Assembly (NCBI GenBank): GCA_903923345.1 | Contig: CAIXXI010000435.1 | Span: forward strand, 1-7,717 | Reading direction: 5' to 3' | Source: an uncultured Burkholderiales bacterium | GTDB lineage: Bacteria > Pseudomonadota > Gammaproteobacteria > Burkholderiales > Burkholderiaceae_E | DNA: 7,717 bases | Shown here: piece after piece, positions 1-6,100 of the stretch | Layout of the letters: every line of letters starts with the position of its first letter | Position numbering within the stretch: position 1 is the stretch's first letter | Translations under genes and position numbers: made by a program | Notes under the pieces: generated by a model | What the model was told of the DNA's origin: nothing | The model's database searches: none | Seen by the model: only the letters and a program-made list of their open reading frames with translations

Positions 1-567
1 ACCCACTTTTGCCCTGCGCGTGGCGTGATCAAAAACCAGTTGCCCGACACGGTGCTGCGTGTTCACTTCCGCCATCTCGACCGGACCTTCGCAACGACGC
101 TGAACCGCGAGGATTCGACGCTGCAGCTCGACCACCGAGATCGGACTTGGAACGTAATCATCGGCACCGGCTTCCAGGCCAATGGCGATGTCAATGTCAC
201 TTTCACGACGCCCGAGAAGGATGATGGGCAGATCCCGGGTTGCAGGATAGGAGCGCAGCAACTTCAGATACTGGACGCCCGAACGATTTGGCAGCATCGC
301 GCCCAGCAGGACTACAGCCACAGGGTGATCCTGGATGAACGCGTCGGCCTCATCTGACGAACCAACAGCCCGAATCGACAGGGCGTGCGGTGTCAGCAAC
401 GGCCTGAGGCGGTCAGCCAGATCGGTGCGAGGATCAATGAGCAACACATGTCGAGGCTCAACGATCCAGCCCATCGGACCGAACTCGGCCCGAACCTCGG
501 CATCAGACGTTCGCGCGCGAACATCCACACCAGGAGTCGAAGCCGGGAAGCCGAGTCGGTTGGACAT
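1..567 (-). CDS. PhoB/OmpR-like response regulator with degenerate receiver domain (3' end cut off by window edge)
   Basis: The minus frame is open from an ATG at 567 to the window edge (189 codons, no stop). Residues 40-158 read as a receiver domain: hydrophobic strand VLLID at 41-45, the MLPNRSG turn at 91-97, LPIILL at 113-118, and GLEAGADDY at 130-138 followed by an alpha-5 helix. The wording is closest to PhoB. From residue 174 the sequence (VGQLVFD...) looks like the start of an OmpR-type winged-helix DNA-binding domain, which continues outside the window. The active site is gone: Gly89 replaces the phosphoacceptor Asp, Gly119 the conserved Thr, Ser141 the conserved Lys, and Pro46 the second acidic-pocket residue. 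It is therefore probably a transcription regulator that works without phosphorylation (inference). There is a 32-base gap after the PEP-CTERM gene, so co-transcription is possible. Neither the ATG at 567 nor the alternative ATG at 474, which gives a PhoB-like short N-terminus, has a strong Shine-Dalgarno sequence. Confidence 0.85.
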   Translation of the reverse strand, partial: MSNRLGFPASTPGVDVRARTSDAEVRAEFGPMGWIVEPRHVLLIDPRTDLADRLRPLLTPHALSIRAVGSSDEADAFIQDHPVAVVLLGAMLPNRSGVQYLKLLRSYPATRDLPIILLGRRESDIDIAIGLEAGADDYVPSPISVVELQRRILAVQRRCEGPVEMAEVNTQHRVGQLVFDHATRRAKVG

Positions 568-599
568 GATGACCGGCGCTGAAGCTTGAGGCGGGCGGT

Positions 600-1367
600 T
601 CAGACGCGGGGGTTGCGACGACGCTTGGCAATGCCCGTCATCATGGCCAGGCCAGCAACCATCATGAGCCACTCGGACGGTTCCGGAACCGCAACCACCG
701 AGGTAACACTCACAACATAGTCGTTGAAGTCCGCGCTTTCAGTAGAGACGCCGTCTTCATATGCCAGCACCCAGTTCGACGTCGAAGGCATCTGAAATGA
801 CAACACGCTCGCTTGGCCTGCGTTCAGTTGGTCGAGCGTGTATCGGCGCTCACCGTTCTTTTCGAAGTAGAAGCCGAAATGCTTGGGGTCGACCAATGCA
901 TTGTTGAGCGTGCCGCACTGGATGACCGTGCCGCAATTAGCGATGTCATCAGCGAAGACCTGCAATTTTCCAGCTGAAATCTTGATCGGCAGCGAGTAGC
1001 CCGTTTCCGCGCCACCCAGGAACAGGTCGCGGTGCAGCAGATTCGATGAATCGGAGCCAAACCAGATGCCAAATCGGTAATTCGAGGCGCCGACTGCGCC
1101 ATATTGCGCAAGAACAGTCTCGAAGCCGACGCCACTGGTCGTCGCGGTTCGGAACACCCCTTTGGTGCTCTGCGCTGTGCTCACATCTCCCCACCCGGAC
1201 CCGAATTCGCCATCCACGATCGACTGCAGGCTCGGTTGGCCTGCGGTGTCGATGATGCTGACTGGCCTTGTGTTGTCGTAATCCAGTGCTTGCGCTGATG
1301 CCGCTGAAGCGCAAAAAGCCAGGAGCGAAGCGCATGTGAATCGAGAAATCGCATTACGGACGGCCAT
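600..1367 (-). CDS. PEP-CTERM sorting domain protein (exosortase substrate), DUF4114-like body
   Basis: This is a 255-residue exported protein. Residues 1-25 form a Sec signal peptide: basic start, hydrophobic stretch, and a likely cut after ASA at 25. The C-terminus is a textbook PEP-CTERM tripartite tail: VPEP at 227-230, a hydrophobic segment at about 233-246, then KRRR at 248-251. In the known family this tail directs sorting by an exosortase in the inner membrane and proteolytic removal of the tail. No exosortase gene is visible here. The body is rich in Gly, Ser and aromatic residues. The stretch at about 163-222 (FGFYFEKNG, WVLAYEDG, DFNDYVVSV) resembles DUF4114-type domains of surface proteins. 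Cys145 and Cys151 may form a disulfide after export. The ATG start is fixed by a well-placed AGGA and by the signal peptide. It follows the glycosyltransferase cluster after 178 bases that hold a possible promoter, so it may be a separate unit. The molecular function is unknown; a matrix or polysaccharide-associated role is inferred from context. Confidence 0.92.
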   Translation of the reverse strand: MAVRNAISRFTCASLLAFCASAASAQALDYDNTRPVSIIDTAGQPSLQSIVDGEFGSGWGDVSTAQSTKGVFRTATTSGVGFETVLAQYGAVGASNYRFGIWFGSDSSNLLHRDLFLGGAETGYSLPIKISAGKLQVFADDIANCGTVIQCGTLNNALVDPKHFGFYFEKNGERRYTLDQLNAGQASVLSFQMPSTSNWVLAYEDGVSTESADFNDYVVSVTSVVAVPEPSEWLMMVAGLAMMTGIAKRRRNPRV

Positions 1368-1371
1368 GATA

Positions 1372-1377
1372 TTTCCT
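1372..1377 (-). promoter_or_regulatory. Ribosome binding site of the PEP-CTERM gene
   Basis: The minus strand reads AGGAAA here. AGGA ends six bases before the ATG at 1367, a good Shine-Dalgarno distance. It supports that start together with the signal peptide that follows. Confidence 0.7.
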
Positions 1378-1394
1378 GTACTGCAAAGTGGTTA

Positions 1395-1424
1395 ACTAGA
1401 CGCCGAGTCATACTGACGACTCAA
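1395..1424 (-). promoter_or_regulatory. Possible sigma-70-type promoter for the PEP-CTERM gene
   Basis: On the minus strand TTGAGT (1424-1419) and TCTAGT (1400-1395) are separated by 18 bases. Each matches the consensus at four of six positions. The expected transcript start would fall near 1388 and give a short leader containing the ribosome binding site. The match is weak and rests mainly on position; no sigma-54 GG/GC pair was seen nearby. Confidence 0.3.
1405..1422. repeat. 18-bp dyad (GAGTC-N8-GACTC), possible operator
   Basis: A perfect 5+5 inverted repeat with an 8-base centre lies 38-55 bases upstream of the PEP-CTERM start. It overlaps the possible -35 hexamer and spacer, a position suited to a regulator binding site. 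Such short dyads also arise by chance, so this is only a candidate. Confidence 0.3.
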
Positions 1425-1506
1425 GATGAACTCGACTTGCTGGCGAAGCATCGGGTGATGGGCTGAAAAGACCTGCGCGGCACTCTGAACGGAGCCATTC
1501 GGCAGA

Positions 1507-1527
1507 GGCCAGGCGCGCCGCCTGGCC
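1507..1527 (-). terminator. Perfect 9-bp GC-rich hairpin downstream of the glycosyltransferase operon
   Basis: GGCCAGGCG (1507-1515) pairs exactly with CGCCTGGCC (1519-1527) around a 3-base loop. It begins 18 bases past the stop codon of the last GT4 gene. On the minus strand it is not followed by a run of U, so it is not a classic intrinsic terminator. It may instead protect the transcript's 3' end or assist termination. Confidence 0.45.
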
Positions 1528-1545
1528 AGCTTCGAAGTCGGCAAG

Positions 1546-2676
1546 TCAGGGGTCGATCGATGGCAGGGCTGCTGAGCCCACTTTCTGGCGTCTTGTCAGA
1601 ACCTCTTTGTAGAGCGCCATCAATTCGCGATCGAGGCGCTCAATTGAAAACTCGGTCCGCCACTTGAGGCGTCCAAGCTCGCCCATCTCTCGCAATTCAG
1701 CTGAAGTCGGCGACTGAATTGCGCTAGCCAGCGCCGCCGGATCGTCAGGTTCGATCAGCAGGCCCGTCTGCCCATGAACCACCAGCTCGGGCAGCCCTCC
1801 CACCCGAGTGGCCACCACCGGCTTGCCCGCCCGCATGGCCTCCAGTGCCACCAGCCCGAATCCTTCCCATCGGGACGGCACAACGACCAGGTCACATGAC
1901 TCGTAGAAGGCCTGCAGTTGGGTTCGATCGAGCCAGCCGGTGCATTTCACATTTCCTGGCAAGGCTGCGCGTACACCATCAGAAACAACCGAACTCCCGG
2001 CGAGCCACGCTTCAGCCAGGCCATCGAGGCGTTGCATGGCCTGCAGCAGCACATCGACGCCCTTCTGACGATCAAACCGGCCGACAAATAGCACCCTTCG
2101 GCGGCCATCGCCCGGCCATTCCGCCACGGCGTGGCTCACAGTCTGAAGTCCGATTGCATTGCGGACTGTGTGCAAGCTGCGCGCCGGCAGTCCTCGGCTC
2201 AAGGCCGAGTCTCGGTCGTGGTTTGAAATGCAAACGGTTGCATCGCCCAGTGGCGATAATGCCCGCTCTACGAGCGCCGCGACCGACTGCTTCCAGGGTG
2301 CGACATCTCGATCGAATGCCCAGCCGTGGGCGCAATACACCAGTCCGGAACGACCCAGTGTCGCTGCGTGGGCAGTTCGGATCGCGACTCCGGCGAAGGT
2401 TCCGTGTACGTGGACGAGGTCGGGTCGGATGTGCGAGCGCAGTTTCAGATAGCGATTTGCCAGTCGCAGCACATGGCGGGCTCTGCGCCCATCGTGGCGA
2501 AAACTGTGAAAGACCACCCCGCTGTGGGCGCGCAAGTCCTGCAAGTGTGCGTCCGGGCCGAGCACATGAACCCGGCCCGCTCCGATTTCGCGCACTTGCC
2601 TGGGCAAAATCTCATCAAGGTATGACGCGGTTCCACCCCGAAGGGTTTCTGCAACATGGCAGATGACCGGTGTCAT
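1546..2676 (-). CDS. Glycosyltransferase family 4 (GT-B fold)
   Basis: This 376-residue protein transfers a sugar from a nucleotide-sugar donor to a growing glycan at the cytoplasmic face of the membrane. Its N-terminal Rossmann domain has a glycine-rich loop at 14-15 (RGGTASYL) and the HVHG motif at 89-92. The C-terminal donor domain starts near 192 with VLFVGRFDRQKG, where Arg200 and Lys205 are the usual phosphate contacts. It holds the retaining-GT4 EX7E motif, Glu271 and Glu279, in EGFGLVALE. The length is normal for the family. The ATG at 2676 overlaps the stop of the preceding gene as ATGA, so the two are probably translationally coupled. The frame stays open 99 codons further upstream, but that stretch lies inside the neighbouring gene and is Arg/Ser-rich without homology signal, so I excluded it. 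This is the last gene of the glycan cluster. Donor and acceptor sugars cannot be read from the sequence. Confidence 0.95.
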   Translation of the reverse strand: MTPVICHVAETLRGGTASYLDEILPRQVREIGAGRVHVLGPDAHLQDLRAHSGVVFHSFRHDGRRARHVLRLANRYLKLRSHIRPDLVHVHGTFAGVAIRTAHAATLGRSGLVYCAHGWAFDRDVAPWKQSVAALVERALSPLGDATVCISNHDRDSALSRGLPARSLHTVRNAIGLQTVSHAVAEWPGDGRRRVLFVGRFDRQKGVDVLLQAMQRLDGLAEAWLAGSSVVSDGVRAALPGNVKCTGWLDRTQLQAFYESCDLVVVPSRWEGFGLVALEAMRAGKPVVATRVGGLPELVVHGQTGLLIEPDDPAALASAIQSPTSAELREMGELGRLKWRTEFSIERLDRELMALYKEVLTRRQKVGSAALPSIDP

Positions 2677-3824
2677 CGCACGTGCTCTCGACTGACGGCG
2701 CCATCGGCACGACGCGGGCTGGCGCGATTCGAGCCACGCTGATCCGGTCGGCCGATGCTCGCCACGATTGCTCGTGCGCAATCGGACCAGCGAAACCGAG
2801 TGGTGCGCTGATGGCCCGCCTCGATAAGCGCCGCACGCTCGGCCGGACGGGTTGCGATGCGCAACAGGGCGACCTCGATCGAGTGGGCATCCAGCGGGTC
2901 GAAGTACAGCGCAGCCGGTCCGCATACCTCGGGCAATGAAGCAGCCGATGAAGCGATCACTGGACATCCGCAATGCATCGCTTCAAGTGGCGGAAGGCCG
3001 AAACCTTCGTAGATGGATGGAAATGCAAAAGCGAGCGCATTGTCGTAGAGCGCTCTCAGCGCACGGTCGTCCACATAGCCGATCTGGCGCACTGCCGGAC
3101 TGAGCGCCAGGTCAGCCGTGCCAAAGACCCGAGGAATCGATGCACCCACGACGGCCAGATCAATGCCAGTCCCCTCGAGCACGCCCGCAGCAGCAGCCAG
3201 TCGCGCGAAATTTTTGTGGGGCGCTGCACTGCCCACGGCCAGAACATAGGCATGCGGCCTGAGCCGGTATCGATCCAGCGCGTCCGGATCGGGCTCGACA
3301 CGCAAAATGTGTTCGCCGCTTCCGGAAGCCAGAGGCGATCCGTGTGTATCGATCCCCCAGCACTGCGAAAGCTCCGTGCGCGAAAAATCTGAGATGGTGA
3401 TGGGCGAGCATGCCCGGCGTCCGATCGTCGGCATCATCAGGCCATAGACCCGCCGAAACATCGGGGAAAAGGCATCGGTCAGGCGGGCCGTCGCGGCATC
3501 ATGGACAACCACAGTCTGCCGTTGCACGATCATTGGTGCGGTATTGCACAGGTTCAGGAGCCAGCGCCCGTGCAGGGCACGCGGCAGTTCCAGCTGCTCC
3601 CAGGCATAACCCGAACCGATGCCTGCGCAGCGGAATCGAATGTTCTTCAACCCCTCAGGCGGCAAGGTCCCGGCCGGGGCGAGAATCTCGAAGGTGAACC
3701 GCCTCAGATCCGGATCGTCCTGCTGAAGGAGATCGTCCAGTGCGCGAATCACTTCGATCGCATATCGATCGACACCTGTCGGGCGCCTGCCGATAAACCG
3801 GCCATTGATGACGACTTCGTTCAT
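2673..3824 (-). CDS. Glycosyltransferase family 4, mannosyltransferase-like (GT-B fold)
   Basis: This 383-residue GT4 enzyme resembles O-antigen and exopolysaccharide mannosyl- or rhamnosyltransferases of the WbaZ type. The N-terminus INGRF...RRPTGVDRYA (6-22) is the family's typical opening. The donor domain begins near 192 with YVLAVGSAAPHKNF; Lys204 fits the phosphate-binding Lys. The catalytic EX7E motif is Glu273 and Glu281 in EGFGLPPLE, followed by the GCPVIASSAASLPEV segment at 286-300. I chose the ATG at 3824 because it places this opening at residue 1. A GTG at 3854 would add ten basic residues (HRRRFKLVR) with a weak upstream GAGG and cannot be excluded. The last 25 residues are a basic, low-complexity tail past the fold. 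Its stop overlaps the next gene's start as ATGA. About 111 bases separate it from the flippase gene, the loosest junction in the cluster. Sugar specificity is unknown. Confidence 0.94.
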   Translation of the reverse strand: MNEVVINGRFIGRRPTGVDRYAIEVIRALDDLLQQDDPDLRRFTFEILAPAGTLPPEGLKNIRFRCAGIGSGYAWEQLELPRALHGRWLLNLCNTAPMIVQRQTVVVHDAATARLTDAFSPMFRRVYGLMMPTIGRRACSPITISDFSRTELSQCWGIDTHGSPLASGSGEHILRVEPDPDALDRYRLRPHAYVLAVGSAAPHKNFARLAAAAGVLEGTGIDLAVVGASIPRVFGTADLALSPAVRQIGYVDDRALRALYDNALAFAFPSIYEGFGLPPLEAMHCGCPVIASSAASLPEVCGPAALYFDPLDAHSIEVALLRIATRPAERAALIEAGHQRTTRFRWSDCARAIVASIGRPDQRGSNRASPRRADGAVSREHVR

Positions 3825-3935
3825 CCGGACAAGTTTGAAGCGCCGCCGGTGCACTCGCGTGACGCCTCATGCCAACGCGCAACGCCGATTGATGCTTTCG
3901 GGTTCCCAGATGATCCGAACGGCTTGTGGCGACAA

Positions 3936-5222
3936 CTATCGAAGCCCTGGAAGAAAACTCCTGAGTTGCATCCGCCCGATCACACGGGTCGGTTCGAAGA
4001 GAAAACTCGCAACGATGCAACTGATTGCACACGCTATGGTCGCGGCAATTGCTGCGCCCACAGCTCCGTACTGACTGGAGAGCACAATCGATAGCGGCAG
4101 CAGTACGCCCAAGCCGATCAGCCCATTGAAAACCTGGATATCACTTCGACCGATGAGATTGATGTACAGGCCACGCATGGCGCCACTGGACGTGAAGATC
4201 GTCGAAATACTGAGCGCCATCAACACCGGCAAACCATTGTCCCAGGCCGCTCCATAGACAAGACGGAGCATTGTCTCGCCGAGCAGAAAGATCAATAGAA
4301 CGAAGAGCGCCGATAAGCAGGCATAGGCCCGACCCAATCGCTTCAATAACGCAAGAGTGCCTTCCGGGCCGACTCTGTTGCGGACGATCGACGGATACGT
4401 AGCGGAGGAGAGCGATGTCGTAATCAGATCAAACGACAAGACCAGCGCCAGGGCCGCGCCGTAGACGGCGGTTTCATTGACATTGGCCACCCCCGCAAGA
4501 ATGACTGGATTCAACCGAACAAACGCGATCCAAAGGAAAGCCGCCAGTCCAAGACGAAACGCTTCGCGTAACCCGGGAGGCGGAACGCTTGATGTTCGCC
4601 CGCTCATCAGTGCGGGTTTGTCGCGTCTGGACGCCTCGGCGCTGAACAGGCACGCCAGCACCGCGCTTTCAAGACCGATGACCACATAGAGCACATGTAA
4701 CGGCGTGCCAGACATCGCGAGCATGCACTTCAATGCAAACGTTGCCATCAGAACGGGCACCCGGATTCTGGCAATCCTGCCAGCATCGCCGTTTGCGCGC
4801 AGCCGCCACTCGCCGAGCATCCAGGGCAGTTGCACAAGCGAGGCGATACCCGCCCAAAGCATGAGGCCCGCGCCTGACTCTGTCGTGCGCTGGGTCGATG
4901 TCATGAGGTCAGCGAAGGTGCCTGCCGCGAACAAGAGTGCTGCAGCACATAACGCTGCGCGGAGCAGGCCTTTCGCAAACGAACTGACGACCCGTTGGCG
5001 TGCACATGGATCCGATTCGGCCGCGTAGGTTCGAACAAACATCGCCTCGGTACCGACTGCGATCGCGCCGAGGACAGTCTGAACAATGGCTGACGCCCAG
5101 ACGTAGAGCCCAAAACCTTCAGGTCCGCAGGTCCTCGCGATCAGAACACCTGTTGCAAAGATCGATCCGGCGAAGGCGATTCGATCCGCAAATATCAAGG
5201 TCGCCTGACCCAGCAGCTTCAT
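3936..5222 (-). CDS. Polysaccharide flippase, Wzx / polysaccharide-synthase-like membrane transporter
   Basis: This 428-residue protein is almost wholly hydrophobic, with about twelve predicted membrane helices (roughly 10-30, 42-62, 84-104, 119-136, 155-171, 174-194, 222-244, 250-270, 300-318, 333-350, 365-383 and 386-408). The opening, a first helix followed by GPEGFGLYVWASAI at 33-46, is typical of the Wzx/PST branch of the MOP exporter superfamily. These proteins carry lipid-linked oligosaccharide repeat units from the cytoplasmic to the periplasmic face. Length and topology match the family. The ATG at 5222 overlaps the previous gene's stop as ATGA and begins directly at the first helix. 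An upstream open stretch of 56 codons, rich in Gly, Arg and Pro, lies inside the neighbouring gene and is rejected. Neighbouring glycosyltransferases on both sides support the assignment. Substrate is unknown, and no Wzy polymerase is visible in the window. Confidence 0.92.
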   Translation of the reverse strand: MKLLGQATLIFADRIAFAGSIFATGVLIARTCGPEGFGLYVWASAIVQTVLGAIAVGTEAMFVRTYAAESDPCARQRVVSSFAKGLLRAALCAAALLFAAGTFADLMTSTQRTTESGAGLMLWAGIASLVQLPWMLGEWRLRANGDAGRIARIRVPVLMATFALKCMLAMSGTPLHVLYVVIGLESAVLACLFSAEASRRDKPALMSGRTSSVPPPGLREAFRLGLAAFLWIAFVRLNPVILAGVANVNETAVYGAALALVLSFDLITTSLSSATYPSIVRNRVGPEGTLALLKRLGRAYACLSALFVLLIFLLGETMLRLVYGAAWDNGLPVLMALSISTIFTSSGAMRGLYINLIGRSDIQVFNGLIGLGVLLPLSIVLSSQYGAVGAAIAATIACAISCIVASFLFEPTRVIGRMQLRSFLPGLR

Positions 5223-6100
5223 TCCGGACTGAGCCTGCTGACCTGATCGAAGCCCAGGCGCCTGGCGTGCATCACGCCACGATTGAATGCCACCAGAAAC
5301 TCCGGGATCGACGCCACCCGGCCTCGCCGCATCGCCAGCCGCACGGCCTCTTTCCCCGACAGCAGGTGAGACACACCGCCACGTCGGCAATACGCCATCG
5401 CGCCGATTGAGAACACCTGCTGGCTGCCCAGATTGGCCATGAACCGTTCACCAGTCGTGCTCTGGCCATTTTGGGCCAGGGTCTTGGGCAAAAACCAACC
5501 GCTGGCACCTTTTGCCATCAGGTCTCGGAGAAAGACATTTTCCTCACCCAGGCCAACCTTGGTTCCGATCCCCAGGTGTTCATTGAATCCAACCCGAAGC
5601 GCCTTGACCCGATCCAGATGGAAGGCGATCTCGCTCGTCTCCACACGAAACGCACTGCGAACAGTGTGTCGAGTTGCCACCGCCGGAAAGTCACGCTTGG
5701 GTTCGCCATCGGCACCCAGCAGCGCAAAAGTGAGGTAGGTCGCCTCAGGTTGGTCCGCAAAGCCCCGCGCAAGCTCAACCTGCCAGCCAGGCAGAAATTC
5801 GATGTCGTCATCAGCCCAGAGACACAGTCTCCCGATCGCAAATCGCAAGCAATGGTTACGGTTTCTTGAGGACCCAATGTCTGAAAACTTCATCACCCGA
5901 ACATCGTCGCGGGAGCGCAGCGACTCGACCCGATACACGCGACGCGACGGAGTCTGATGGGTGATCAGAAACGCCACACCGGGAATCGGGGCTGGCAATC
6001 GGTTGGCGAGGCCAATGATCCGATCTTCGTAGGTTGGAATCAGCACCTCGATTTCGGGGCGCTCCTGATGTGAATCCTTAGCCCTAGTGTGCGACGGCAC
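5219..6100 (-). CDS. Divergent GT2-like (GT-A fold) glycosyltransferase
   Basis: This is a soluble 293-residue protein. Its N-terminal Rossmann half starts with EVLIPTYEDRI at 18-28. The IGSSRNRNHCLRFA segment at 75-88 is the SRxRN element that precedes the metal site in many capsule GT-A enzymes. LWADDDIEF at 94-102 carries the DXD-type metal/nucleotide motif, Asp97-Asp99. FNEHLGIG with GLGEENVFLRDL (172-194) matches the acceptor/catalytic region, where Glu186 or Glu187 is the likely base. No membrane segment is seen. The start is GTG at 6100, decided by an AAGGAG eight bases upstream. A GTG at 6109 would lie within that Shine-Dalgarno sequence. The gene overlaps the end of the preceding GT2 gene by 17 bases and the flippase start by 4. 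It is more divergent than its neighbour, and donor and acceptor are not predictable. Confidence 0.9.
   Translation of the reverse strand: MPSHTRAKDSHQERPEIEVLIPTYEDRIIGLANRLPAPIPGVAFLITHQTPSRRVYRVESLRSRDDVRVMKFSDIGSSRNRNHCLRFAIGRLCLWADDDIEFLPGWQVELARGFADQPEATYLTFALLGADGEPKRDFPAVATRHTVRSAFRVETSEIAFHLDRVKALRVGFNEHLGIGTKVGLGEENVFLRDLMAKGASGWFLPKTLAQNGQSTTGERFMANLGSQQVFSIGAMAYCRRGGVSHLLSGKEAVRLAMRRGRVASIPEFLVAFNRGVMHARRLGFDQVSRLSPE

Noticed and set aside
25..357. Plus-strand frame of 110 codons at the left end.
   Set aside because: It is the antisense of the response-regulator frame, which has unmistakable receiver-domain wording on the minus strand.
1845..2666. A 273-codon open frame on the plus strand opposite a GT4 gene.
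   Set aside because: It lies wholly antisense to a gene with clear GT4 motifs. Its product is Arg/Pro/Ala-rich with no recognisable domain, typical of a mirror frame in GC-rich DNA.
2677..2973. N-terminal extension of the last GT4 gene by 99 codons.
   Set aside because: It is Arg/Ser-rich, lies inside the preceding GT4 gene, and the ATGA overlap start at 2676 begins exactly at the family's first beta strand.
3501..4094. A 197-codon plus-strand frame spanning the gap between the flippase and a GT4 gene.
   Set aside because: It overlaps the ends of both real genes, shows no domain, signal or Shine-Dalgarno support, and its composition is that of a shadow frame.
5223..5390. 56-codon N-terminal extension of the flippase.
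   Set aside because: It lies inside the preceding GT gene, is hydrophilic and Gly/Arg-rich, and precedes a natural start at the first membrane helix.
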